Assembly (NCBI RefSeq): GCF_964340395.1
Contig: NC_135557.1
Span: forward strand, 4,130,216 to 4,194,215
Direction of reading: 5' to 3'
Source of the DNA: Glandiceps talaboti
Taxonomy: Eukaryota; Hemichordata; Enteropneusta; Spengelidae
DNA length: 64,000 nt
Part shown: piece by piece, positions 56,701-63,830 of the stretch
How the letters are laid out: the number at the start of each line of letters is the position of its first letter
Numbering within the stretch: position 1 is the stretch's first letter
Translations under genes and position numbers: made by a program
The notes under the pieces: model-generated
Database searches by the model: none
What the model saw: only the letters and a program-made list of their open reading frames with translations
What the model was told of the DNA's origin: nothing

Positions 56701-59602
56701 TAAAAAAGTTTTCAAATAAGTAATAATACTCGGGCATTACATGGTAATTTAACCAAAAGACTAATAACAAGGTTAACAAAATATTGAAAGATGGAGTGAA
56801 GTAGAAACATATAAATTTAATAACAATATATTTTAAACTTTTTCAAAAATTAGCTTAATTAATTATTCCAAAGAGTAAAAATACCTAATACACTGTAATC
56901 CCAGCAAGTAAATGAACTCATCACTAGCTCACAAATTTGCCATGGTAACATAAATCTGACTGTCAATAGCAAAATTTCAATTGTGTATGTTAAGATTTCT
57001 TTCACATAATGTTAACATAAAATGAGAAGTTATTTCATAACTCAAAAACTGAATGTTTCACACGCGACTGATGTGATATTTGCACATTATCATTTTTCTT
57101 GTTGCCATGGAAATGAGCACTGTTTATTTTATCAAATATTTTTTTATAACTATACTTGTCATTCATAATAATAAATAATCTGTATTTTTATTCAAGAATA
57201 TCAAAAGATATGAAAAACATTACTTTTTATTATTTCTTGTAATATGTTACCATGGATACAAATTTTATATGTAACATTATTTCATATGTGTTGTAATGTT
57301 AAACAAAAGGCATGGTTTATAAATGTCCGCTTTCACAAAATAGTACAAGTAGTTTATCTGATTATAAAAAAAAAATTGAAAGAAAAACCTGTATATGGTT
57401 GCTTTGGTTATTGTTATTTTTTGTGTAGGATTTTATGTCTTTTTGGATAAAACTTTTAAAAAGAAGGAAATAAGAAGTGTAAATTTCATAAATTAGAGTT
57501 GCCATGGAAACCACAAATGTACTGATATAAATAATTCATTGTCATGTAGTATGAAGACAACTTAAATTCATTTTGAGACTTTGGTGAAAATAAATGGTAT
57601 AACAGAAACTGATCAATCAAAATATTTAAAAACTCATTTCTAAACCATTTCCAGAAAATGTGTTTCCATAGCAACCATTCCTAGACCTTTAATGACGCAC
57701 AATTCATATTAACTCTTAAAGACATCAAATCATATTAATAGTTGATAACAGAAATGGATAAATACAAACCATAATAGTACTAGTTTTCAAAGCCAATGGT
57801 TGCCATAGCAACAGATAATTTTGATTGTAAAGAGTTTACATTGTAAAGTAAAAATATACATTCCAGGGTGATGAAATTCCATGTTTAAAATTACAACACG
57901 TATAACTAACAAGCTCCCAGTATTTAGTTTAATATCCTCAAATTTATGTCTACAAAGATTATTTTTGACCAATTCTTGAAATATATTACCATGGTTACAA
58001 ATTATTTTTAAATATTTCCAATTTGAGCTGTTACATGAAATTATATTAAAATGTAATTTACTTCAAAAACAAGATTGAAAATTTTCTAATTTAGAATCAC
58101 TGGTATGGTTTTCTTAAAATCACCCCCAAAAAGAAGATATTTATGGTTGCTATGGTAACATATGAATCAACATATTCACATTTTTCTTTATAAAATAAAG
58201 AAATAGTATGAATCAAATTTTTCATAACTAATAATAAACCAAAAGTGTATATAAAGAATAAAACAAAAAAATCAAATAAAAATAAACAAAAATACACATT
58301 TTTGTGTTGCCATGGAAATTGTAAATTTAAATTAAAAATTCTGAACTAACTTTCACAAAGTTTTAAAAAAATCTTGGGTCATTTAATATTTTTGAAAAAA
58401 AAAATTTTTCTAATACCTAACGAGTACAATAGGGAAAAACTAATTTTTGAACCATTATTGGAAAATGTGTTTCCATGGCAACATTTCCTTGATTGTTTAT
58501 ACCACATAATTGAAATAATGTCATGAAAATATCAAATCATGTGCATGGTTGAGGGGGTTAATAACAGAAAGGTGAATAGAGGTATTATATGTACACAGGC
58601 TATGCTAGTATCAGATATTTAAATTCAATGGTTGCCATAGCAACAAGTTATTTTGATGGTAAAAAGTGCAAATGTAAAACTAACCACATATATTTCAGTT
58701 TCCATGGTGATGAAATTCCATGTCTGAAATTATTTTTCTATTCTGAAAAGTGAATTATTTCAGAATGTTGTATTTTTATATCTTACCTTTATTTAACCTT
58801 TGACCTCTTTGTAGGTTCATCACAATGGTCAGAAGAAAGAATTGGCCGGAGTGGTGAAGGTCCTGCAGAGTTCAACAGTCCCCGTGGTATGGCCATGACT
58901 CCAACTGATTTACTACTGGTCTGTGACAAAGGGAATCAACGAATTCAGATTTTAAACAAAGAATTTCAATGTCTTGATTGTATTACATTTAAAGATGAAT
59001 TTCCACAACCCTTCAAACCATGGGACATAGCAGTATCCCATGACAACCAATATTTCATATATGATATCAGTAATAAACAAATTATTGTGACAAATCAAAA
59101 TAAGAAAATAATCAGAATTATTTGTCAAAATGAAAATCTATGGGGTATAACTGTCATGGGTAACTTTGTATTAGCTACTGACACCAGTGGACATAGACTG
59201 ATTAAGTTCACAACAATGGGAGACAAGGTTACAGAGGTTAAAGGTCAAGTTCAGGGTAAAGGTCAGTTTAGTGACCCCTGGTCAGTGGCTGTAACAAGTG
59301 ACCAGAAGGTTGTTATGTCACATGTCAAAGGGATAAATTTTTATGATTCAAATCTAAAGTTTATATCTTCATATGATCACAGCTTTGATGCAGCTGGACT
59401 GTGTGTTGATAAAAGTAATAATATTTATATTTGTGATTGGGGCAATCATAGAGTTGTTATGATAACAGAGAAGAGAGAGTTTGTAGTTGTACACTCTGAC
59501 ATAGTGATACCTTACTTCATAGAAATCAGTGACGAAAAGACAACCAAGATTTTTATTACACAGGGCTATGTCTATGGCTACATCACAGTGTTAACCTTGT
59601 AA
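1345..59602 (+). CDS. Six-exon gene: GT-B pseudo-glycosyltransferase / TRADD-N-like / coiled-coil / NHL-propeller protein
   Basis: Joined exons 1345-1421, 1999-3233, 3779-3859, 4037-4414, 5293-5763 and 58815-59602 give 3030 nt, an uninterrupted frame of 1009 residues. Domains by residue: leader 1-28; GT-B glycosyltransferase-like region about 30-430; basic linker 438-465; TRADD-N-like domain about 466-590; coiled coil about 610-747; NHL repeats about 760-1009. There is no signal peptide or membrane segment, so it should be cytoplasmic, perhaps partly nuclear. Introns 2-5 are all phase 1. The start at 1345 was chosen for its context (AACCATGG) and because its exon splices in frame to 1999. TRADD-N is known from the death-receptor adaptor TRADD; coiled coil plus NHL is the C-terminal plan of TRIM-NHL proteins. 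An immune or stress adaptor role is inference. The join across the 53-kb last intron rests on frame, phase and strand only; a separate NHL gene is the main alternative. Confidence 0.72.
1422..1998 (+). other. Intron 1 (577 bp, phase 2)
   Basis: GTACAA donor and TTTTCAACAG acceptor. The open frames inside it are short and without recognisable content; the frame that continues upstream of exon 2 to 1919 is intronic by this model. Confidence 0.55.
1999..3233 (+). CDS. Coding exon 2: GT-B fold, GT4-like glycosyltransferase domain (probably catalytically inactive)
   Basis: One exon carries the whole domain, about residues 27-437. It opens with a hydrophobic strand followed by a glycine loop, GVLIVGDRWGLPIHGGVKAG, the place where GT4 enzymes such as MshA and glycogen synthases have their N-terminal GG motif. 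Near residues 336-358 the C-terminal half has TAMATGIPVIVPTGSTYHEL, matching the GT4 pattern 'EAMA.G.PVIA...GG..E'. The usual E-x7-E is gone: the second glutamate is threonine (LLTAMA) and the position eight before it is not glutamate. From family knowledge this suggests a nucleotide-sugar binding pseudo-enzyme. The exon ends with 40-50 charged helical residues and the donor TCAG|GTAACC, phase 1. Retention of intron 2 would stop translation at 3265. Confidence 0.75.
3234..3778 (+). other. Intron 2 (545 bp, phase 1)
   Basis: GTAACC donor and CATCTCTGTAG acceptor. AT-rich, with no repeat or coding signal seen. Confidence 0.65.
3779..3859 (+). CDS. Coding exon 3: 81-nt linker with basic NLS-like cluster
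   Basis: The exon encodes residues 438-465, including VQTSPGRITEIYSDPP followed by HKKRRHERQP. The run KKRRHER fits a classical monopartite nuclear localisation signal preceded by prolines. It is phase 1 at both ends and 81 nt long, so it could be skipped without changing the frame. Donor CCAA|GTAAGT is strong, and the acceptor TCTGTAG is preceded by a pyrimidine-rich stretch. The nuclear role is inference; it could also be a flexible charged linker between the GT-B and TRADD-N-like domains. Confidence 0.68.
3860..4036 (+). other. Intron 3 (177 bp, phase 1)
   Basis: GTAAGT donor and CTTTTTATAG acceptor. The shortest intron of the gene; nothing else seen in it. Confidence 0.65.
4037..4414 (+). 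CDS. Coding exon 4: TRADD-N-like domain
   Basis: Residues 465-591 form one self-contained phase 1-1 domain exon. It begins with a strand, VRIRVGIDGGIPEEERDM, then an acidic helix, then the core VLYSMNCQTLDALECLWQ, NYETGELNQLMERTLLT and a final strand and helix, YLSLYTAMYIEDYDECRREL. The order and spacing of strand, cysteine, 'W..Y..G.L' helix, leucine-rich helix, strand and 'D...C...L' helix match the N-terminal domain of TRADD (its 'LRFC...FLRAYREGALR...' segment). Known TRADD-N domains mediate protein-protein contacts upstream of TRAF and death-domain signalling and occur in many invertebrate multidomain proteins. The assignment is by eye; a profile search would settle it. Confidence 0.65.
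4415..5292 (+). other. Intron 4 (878 bp, phase 1)
   Basis: Donor GAAG|GTATAA, acceptor TTTTCTGCACAG. AT-rich, with no repeat, RNA gene or credible exon seen. Open frames on either strand here are short and compositionally non-coding. Confidence 0.65.
5293..5763 (+). CDS. Coding exon 5: long coiled coil
   Basis: Residues 591-748. After a short acidic lead (GDKPTMLASTQAENTGDDDP) the exon is almost pure Lys/Glu/Leu heptads from about residue 612 to 747, for example LTNENHRLKQRANHLEVNM and LQERVRDLEEKIGKLEKENA, with leucine or isoleucine at a/d positions. About 135 residues of helix would make a parallel dimer or higher oligomer, as in TRIM proteins where the coiled coil stands before the NHL propeller. 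One GGTT break near the middle may be a hinge. The end is phase 1, LQ plus the split glycine. Two donors, at 5764 (GTTAGT) and 5771 (GTAAGC), compete here; only the first allows joining to the NHL exon. Confidence 0.75.
5871..6390 (+). repeat. 36-bp minisatellite, about 14 copies
   Basis: Units read roughly AGGTCTGATCAGGTCAGG followed by CCAAATGCAGGCC plus a variable CAGGTC/CAGGCA/CAGGTG end. Each holds the palindrome TGATCA and the overlapping direct element CAGGTC/CAGGCC. Because 36 is a multiple of three and the unit lacks stops in two frames, it makes long artificial frames of a 12-residue repeat (NAGQVRSDQVRP). It starts about 100 bp after exon 5 and lies in intron 5. Variants such as GATAAG and CAGATC are spread among copies. 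Confidence 0.9.
6478..6573 (+). repeat. (ATGT)n then (GT)n microsatellite
   Basis: About 50 bp of ATGT/TATG repeats pass directly into about 45 bp of GT. It marks the outer edge of the left arm of the inverted-repeat region that follows. Confidence 0.95.
6574..7095 (+). repeat. Left arm of a diverged inverted repeat
   Basis: Carries phrases such as ACTGGGCAGATTGG, TGAAATTTGATGGGAAT, CATCAGTGATATGCAAAT and CTGCAGATATTATTC that recur, reverse complemented and in the same order, at 8135-8660. Inside the arm a unit of about 130-150 bp (centred on 'CTGGGCAGA' and 'ATCAGTGATATGC') is itself repeated two to three times. I take this to be a decayed dispersed repeat; the family is not identified. Confidence 0.7.
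7096..8134. other. Spacer between inverted arms, intronic
   Basis: AT-rich. Includes a short (CCTGA)n run at about 7426-7450 and, at 7905-8130, a loose tandem of 'GTTGCTATGGRCATGGTC' phrases about 80-100 bp apart. No coding potential seen on either strand. Confidence 0.6.
8135..8660 (-). repeat. Right arm of the diverged inverted repeat
   Basis: Read on the minus strand it matches the left arm 6574-7095 in order: GTCAAACAACTTAAACTCC, CAGCAGATTGATCTGAAAT, CATCAGTGATATGCAAAT, CTGCAGTTATTTTTTAA. Its outer edge abuts a (CA)n tract just as the left arm abuts (GT)n, so the symmetry includes the dinucleotide runs. Confidence 0.7.
8661..8775 (+). repeat. (CA)n microsatellite with CAGA tail
   Basis: Nearly pure AC repeats with a few ATAC/GGAC interruptions, ending in ACAGACAGACAGAC. 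Dinucleotide repeat; frames read through it are artefacts. Confidence 0.95.
9500..11330 (+). repeat. 784-bp higher-order repeat (28 units of 28 bp)
   Basis: Rare variants recur 784 bp apart: AGTAGACGTGAAG at 9761 and 10545, and ATAAGATGTG at 9901 and 10685. 784 is exactly 28 x 28, so a 28-unit block was duplicated in register. Limits are approximate. Confidence 0.75.
12009..12159 (+). repeat. 150-bp array spacer, copy 1
   Basis: Non-satellite block beginning TGATATTTATTGGTTATTAC and ending AAAGCACTCACTCA. It contains an internal direct duplication of about 58 bp (two copies of 'TGATATT.ATTGGTTATTACTAACTC.GGAGTACTAATGACT'). Confidence 0.9.
13927..14076 (+). repeat. 150-bp array spacer, copy 2
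   Basis: Same block as at 12009, with CGCAGAAGTAC in place of CTCAGGAGTAC and a few other changes. After it the satellite restarts with the same unit order as after the other internal copies. Confidence 0.9.
15250..21160 (+). repeat. 2955-bp tandem higher-order duplication
   Basis: The rare insertion CATTACACTAGTG occurs at 17881 and 20836, and GTAGTAGATGTTAAG at 16206 and 19161, both 2955 bp apart, with matching variant order between. Outer limits are estimated. Confidence 0.75.
23270..23420 (+). repeat. 150-bp array spacer, copy 3
   Basis: Shares the CGCAGAAGTAC variant with copy 2, and the following satellite (including the rare TTACATTTTATTAG unit) matches that after copy 2. Copies 2 and 3 therefore belong to one larger duplication of about 9.35 kb. 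Confidence 0.9.
24531..35030 (+). repeat. 5250-bp tandem duplication inside the array
   Basis: Three rare variants pair at exactly 5250 bp: AAGTATACATTAC (24549/29799), GTATGAGATGTAAAGG (28301/33551) and GTGTAAAAGATG (29111/34361). The junction is visible near 29780, where GAAGACTACATTACAG runs into AGTATTAGG; at the end of the second copy (35030) the same string continues with TGTATTAGG instead. Confidence 0.82.
35288..46793 (+). repeat. 5753-bp tandem duplication inside the array
   Basis: 35288-41040 recurs as 41041-46793. Rare markers pair exactly: GAATTATAGTG at 35414 and 41167, and AACATTTAAG at 37181 and 42934. The junction at 41040/41041 (AGATAACAG then TGAATTAGG) is unique, and after 46793 the sequence resumes with the continuation missing at the first copy. 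Stretches I compared by eye were identical. Confidence 0.85.
56048..56199 (+). repeat. 150-bp array spacer, copy 4, right boundary of the array
   Basis: Same block; instead of re-entering satellite it passes at CACTCACTGATAAGG into unique intron sequence. It is probably the ancestral right flank from which the internal copies were derived. Confidence 0.85.
56200..56935. other. AT-rich intron sequence
   Basis: No repeat, RNA gene or open frame of note. Unique-looking sequence between the end of the satellite and the X-box-like motif region. Confidence 0.5.
56936..58720 (+). repeat. Decayed ~800-bp duplication carrying about 13 RFX X-box-like palindromes
   Basis: Motifs of the form GTTGCCATGGNAAC occur at 56936, 57101, 57246, 57398 (weak), 57498, 57662, 57799, 57985, 58146, 58306, 58469, 58631 and 58698, mostly 140-170 bp apart. 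GTTGCCATAGCAAC (57799, 58631) and GTTGCTATGGTAAC (58146, on the minus strand) fit the RFX consensus GTNRCCNNRGYAAC fully. The second half repeats the first with about 800 bp offset: compare AAAATGTGTTTCCATAGCAA near 57655 with its near-copy near 58462, and GATGAAATTCCATGT at 57870 and 58708. It lies just upstream of the NHL exon. Confidence 0.7.
58815..59602 (+). CDS. Coding exon 6: C-terminal NHL beta-propeller
   Basis: Residues 748-1009, ending at TAA 59600-59602. The acceptor TTTGTAG|GT supplies the second and third bases of the split glycine codon, in phase with exon 5. NHL signatures recur: GEGPAEFNSPRGMAM with LLVCDKGNQRIQIL (blade 1), FKPWDIAVSHDNQYFIYD (2), LWGITVMGNFVLATDTSGHR (3), GQFSDPWSVAVTSDQKVVM (4) and AAGLCVDKSNNIYICDWGNH then RVVMI (5); the last segment, YFIEISDEKTTKIFIT, would be a sixth, weaker strand set. 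The length (about 260 residues) suits a six-bladed propeller. NHL propellers of TRIM proteins bind RNA or protein. The start with no upstream ATG near a promoter supports it being an internal or last exon and not a separate gene. Confidence 0.82.
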
Positions 59603-60000
59603 ACAACCATCAACCCACCATATAGCTTGACACAATTTCACATTTTTTTCTAATTTTGACAATTTATTTTCCATAACCATGCACCTCTATGGCAGTCGCT
59701 ATGTATTTTAGACAACATTAAACCAAAATTGAGATAAAATTCAGAAATTTATTGTCAAAATTTTGACAATATTTGTGAAATTGTCCCTTGTCAGTGATTG
59801 TTTTGTACAATTACAACTCTGTGATGACAATTTACCCACCAGAAAATGACATTTGTGTGTGTAAAATAATTATAAAATCTTACCTGTACATTCTGTAATT
59901 TATGTAGAATTATCCCATGTAAATATTTGATGTAAATTTAGTGATTAAATATTTGTAACAATTTAAAATCAAAATTCATATCAATAAAGGAATTGTGAAC
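59603..60000 (+). other. 3' UTR of the gene
   Basis: AT-rich, no open frame. Contains a perfect 22-bp palindrome at 59750-59771 built on the half ATTGTCAAAA, with a partial direct copy of TTTTGACAATTT near 59655. Ends at the poly(A) signal below. Confidence 0.6.
59983..59988 (+). terminator. Poly(A) signal AATAAA
   Basis: Canonical AATAAA 381 nt after the stop codon, in ATATCAATAAAGGAATTG. The cleavage site is expected 10-30 nt further on. Confidence 0.7.
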
Positions 60001-60769
60001 TGGACGCTGCCATCTTTATAACTGAAAACACTACGCCAGACACTTCACACTGTATAAGATGTAATGCGGTTAAATCAATCCGCAGGCCAAGAATGAAATA
60101 GTTCACAGACAAAACGGAGTTTTTAAGTGTAACTTGGGATGAATCTAAATAAGTGTTTTATTTTGATGATTTTTTTGTTAGTTTTAACTTTAATTTTAAT
60201 ACTTGTCACCCCAAATACTCGCTAAAGACAACAGGTTTATCATTGACGAGTTCGGAGAAACTAAACTCTAGGTGGCGCTATAACCATTTTCCAAGCTTTC
60301 CACGAGAACAGTGTTGTGCAATGTACAGACCTCAATATTTCGACACTGCTCTCCGTATCTAGTTATGTTGACACTCGATCAGTTCGTGGTGATATTTAGC
60401 TGTTTTATTAGCAATGCAGTTAGTGGCATTTTATTTCTATTTTCACAACAACAATATTGATGTTACTGCCTAAAAGTGAAAATAAACTATTGTTAGAATA
60501 TATATCTCCTGGAGAATATTAATGTTATGAACATTTACATATATTTCATAGTTTTCATGAAATTTCTTTGATCTGTAAATTTAATGATTTTTACTCAAAA
60601 TGTAATGTTTTAATTTACTTTGTATATTGTTATTTTGACACAACTGGTGATGTCACGTTTATGTTGTCATGGTAATTTTAACTTCCAGTTCAGAATAAAA
60701 ATGTGACAATGATATAAAACATTATATATCAGTACTTAAACCCTGTGTGTATGTTTGTGTCTATGCCCA

Positions 60770-60770
<1 letters not shown>
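60001..60770. other. Intergenic sequence, nothing recognised
   Basis: AT-rich with a less AT-rich patch at about 60200-60380 that contains AGGTGGCGCTAT. No credible gene on either strand; the open frame at 60153-60362 shows no domain. Confidence 0.5.
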
Positions 60771-60844
<74 letters not shown>

Positions 60845-60865
60845 GCTGTCTGTCTGTCTGTCTGC

Positions 60866-60918
<53 letters not shown>

Positions 60919-60966
60919 GCTGTCTGTCTCTGTCTGTCTGTCTGTCTGTCTGCCTGTCTGTTTGTC

Positions 60967-61013
<47 letters not shown>

Positions 61014-61016
61014 GAG
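60771..61016 (+). repeat. (CTGT)n microsatellite
   Basis: About 245 bp of CTGT repeats with a few CTG and TCTC interruptions. It reads through without stops on both strands, producing spurious Cys/Leu/Ser/Val and Asp/Arg/Gln/Thr frames. Confidence 0.97.
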
Positions 61017-61021
61017 TCTAC

Positions 61022-61048
61022 ATGTATGTATGTATGTATGTATGTATG

Positions 61049-61095
<47 letters not shown>

Positions 61096-61220
61096 ATGCG
61101 TGTATGTATGTATGTATGTATGTATGTATGTATGTATGTATGTATGTATGTACGTATGTATGTGTGTATGTATGTATGTATGTGTGCATGTATGTATGTA
61201 TGTATGTATGTATGTATGTA
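61022..61220 (+). repeat. (ATGT)n / (GTGC)n microsatellite
   Basis: TATG repeats, about 50 bp of GTGC, then more TATG repeats. Adjacent to the CTGT tract; together they make about 450 bp of tetranucleotide repeat. Confidence 0.97.
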
Positions 61221-61355
61221 GCTATTCGCAACCATAATTATAATCCTTTCTAAATTTTCTAGAAAAGGTAAATAATTATCAAAAACTGTTAAATGCTTTA
61301 AATCTTGGTTTATTGAACAATTTTAAGAATTCGTCGAATTCATTTCAAATTTAGG

Positions 61356-63368
61356 GACCGGTCAGTTTCTCCAGCCTGGGGGGTGCCGGTGGATTCTTAA
61401 ATCGGGCCGACAAAAAGTCACTGACCCCCCCTATCTGTAAAACCAAAAACAGGCTGACCCCCACTATCACTTAATTCTAAAACATGATGACCCCCGCCCC
61501 CCCCCCCATATATGATATTCGCATGAGTGACAGGTATTTTTTGATCGTGACTCAGTGTGGACTGCTTGACTGTCTTGCATCTACTTTATAAGATCCCGGG
61601 TTAGCACTATCATAATTATAATTATTGACTACACAGGGTAAATATATTTGAAAAGGAGTTTAATAGCATCTTGACAGTGAAAGGTAGGGGGAAAGCTTGA
61701 GAAGGGAATATGTACAGCTGTCATGGGGGGTCCTAGGTGGTCTCCCCCTAGAAGCCAGGAGGTTTTTAACTCTGAAAAGTCAATTTTGAGACTATTCAGA
61801 CATTTTTAGAAAATCATTTCCAAGCTTTACAAGACAGCACCAACATGTAAAAAGCAACTACATAAGGTTGAAATATTTTGAAATATAGTTTGATAGGATC
61901 TCGACAGTAAGAGGTAGGGGAGAGATCTTGAGACTGGGATGTGTACACCTCGTGGGGGGGGGGGGGTCTCCCCCTAGAAGCCCTGGAGGTTTTTTCTCTG
62001 AAAAGTCAATTTTGAGACTATTCAGACCCTTTCAGACAATAATTTCCAAGCCTTACAAGACAACACCAACATGTAAAAAACAACTACATAGGGTTGAAAT
62101 ACTTTTGAAATATACTTTGATAACATCTTGACAGTAAGAGGGGAAGAGCTTGAGACTGGGATATGTCCACCTCATGTGGGGGGTCTGAGGGGGTCTCCCT
62201 CTAGAAGCCCTGAAGGATGTTTACTCTTATAGCCAATATTTACGCTATTTAGACCCTTCAAGCAATAACTTAATCCATGCTTTACAAGACAGCAAGTATC
62301 AGAAACTATTCTTTATAACTTACACTAAGGGTTGAAATATGTTCTTAAAAAGTTAAATGGCATCATTATATACATGTAGGTCAGCACATCTAATGATAGT
62401 ATCATTGGTAGGGGAGATTTGGAGATTAAGGCAATTTTAGACTATCTTGGCAAACGTTTCAGATCTTGAAAAGACAATATCATCTCAAATTAGAATAGGG
62501 TGAAAATATTTAAGAAAAGTTTAATACCATTATGACAGTAAAAGGTTGTTGGTGGATCTGATTGTTGGTTGAATGCATGAGTGACCTCTGGGGGTGAGGA
62601 AGTCCTTGGGGTTTTCCCCCTGGCAGATATGGAGTTTTTTGCTTGAGATACTAAGGCAATGTTTAGGTTATTCATAACCTTTGAGGTAATATTTCCAAGC
62701 TTCGAAAAGCTAACGTAAATGTACGTTTTAAATGAGTTTCCTATATCACATAAAATAGACATGTAACATTAGTATAGGGGCATTAATATATGTATAATAA
62801 AGTCATCGGTATGTTAGAGAACTTTAGGTGGTCATACCTAGTGTATAATAGAAACTGGAATCTGATGAGATGTGGTGATTTGTAGTGTCAATAACATGAC
62901 GAGTAGAACGATTTAGATTAACTTCATTTATAAACTATCTATGAAAATTGCCATTACGAAACCTTCAAGTCACATGTTCACTTTTGCCCCAAACTGCAAT
63001 ATAAGTGAAGCATTGATTGTGAAACAGCCAAGCATTTACATGACATGTTCTGTAACTAGTGTGGTAGCTAGGTAATACATATATATGTATATGTATAGTT
63101 ATGTTTGAACTAATAAGTAATATTAAAGAATTCATGTAAGAAACAGGGACAAGAACAAATATTGACATGTACCACATTTCAGACAAGGCTATATGCCATT
63201 GTAGAAAGGATTTTTTTCTTCCATCACAATTTAAAACACAATGACTCCCCCTATCCACAATTTTCAAAACAGCATGACCCCCCCCTACTGCCAATTTCAA
63301 AAACAGGGTGACCCCCCTACCAATCCACCGCCCCCCCCCCCCCCCCCGGCCGAAGAAACTGACCGGTC
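61356..63368. mobile_element. 2.0-kb element with ~45-bp terminal inverted repeats, non-autonomous
   Basis: The left end GACCGGTCAGTTTCT (61356) recurs inverted as AGAAACTGACCGGTC, ending at 63368. The similarity continues inward through a G-rich run to GCCGGTGGATT (61384-61395) and AATCCACCG (63322-63330). Just inside each end are three short units with AAAACAG.NTGACCCCC, but these are in the same orientation at both ends. The middle holds decayed 225-bp tandem repeats. There is no transposase frame. No target-site duplication is clear, so it is old or the boundary is slightly off. Family not identified. Confidence 0.65.
61650..62760 (+). repeat. Decayed tandem repeat, period about 225 bp, 4-5 copies
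   Basis: Recurring phrases: CATCTTGACAGTGAAAGGTA near 61668, GATCTCGACAGTAAGAGGTA near 61898, CATCTTGACAGTAAGAGG near 62123, then weaker copies near 62350 and 62525. Each is followed by GAGACTGGGATRTGT, GGGGGGTCT…CCCCCTAGAAGCC, TCTGAAAAGTCAATTTTGAG and CAAGCYTTACAAGACA.CAC. It forms the core of the inverted-repeat element. Confidence 0.85.
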
Positions 63369-63830
63369 TCTCAGTCAAAGATTCATATGTATTGAAGGAA
63401 AATACCCCTGATTCTGTGCTGGTTTTCCTTGATTACACTTTCTCTATTCATATCAGAAAGAATTAAGTACACTCTACCACTTAACATTATGTTTTCTAGG
63501 TTTCTCATTTTCCCTTTTTCGCTTTTTTTTCCCCCTTTCCATGCCATCTCTGGACCAGAACTGCACTAGACAATGCACTAAAACTTGTGTTAATCTTGGC
63601 TGCAAGAGGGCGCTATTTACAATTACGCCTTTAGCGTGCTGTCAGCGAGCCATATCCATGTCAGCCATCACATCACTCAGTCGCCGTACAAGTATATCGT
63701 AGTACTCATGTATAAAGTATCCACAATACAATGCAGTGCGTGGTATCATGTGTTAAATTATCATTGTAAACAACGCAGTTGGGATCATAATTCATATTTT
63801 AGTCAGTACTCCCCGGGCCCCGTCTCTTTG
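63369..63830. other. Flank of the element, possible promoter region of a downstream gene
   Basis: Pyrimidine tract at about 63515-63540, then AAGAGGGCGCTATTTAC at 63604. The overlapping open frame from 63636 looks non-coding until its end. GC content rises toward 63830 (CCCCGGGCCCC), consistent with a 5' UTR. Confidence 0.35.

Larger units (their letters stand above)
5764..58814 (+). other. Intron 5 (53,051 bp, phase 1), mostly satellite
   Basis: Donor CAAG|GTTAGT and acceptor CCTCTTTGTAG. Contents in order: a 36-bp minisatellite, simple repeats, an inverted-repeat region, the 47-kb 28-bp satellite array, 150-bp spacers, and an AT-rich duplicated region with X-box-like motifs. No coding exon was found inside it. 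Confidence 0.65.

Noticed and set aside
57244-58297. Short frames of 60-70 residues on both strands
   Set aside because: AT-rich intronic sequence; composition is non-coding and frames overlap the duplicated X-box-like region.
60729-61253. Several long frames on both strands (Cys/Leu/Ser/Val or Gln/Thr/Asp/Arg repeats)
   Set aside because: Translation of CTGT and ATGT microsatellites, open in most frames by composition.
62965-63378. 137-residue minus-strand frame
   Set aside because: Covers the G/C-rich end of the inverted-repeat element; the glycine run is the C homopolymer and no domain is visible.
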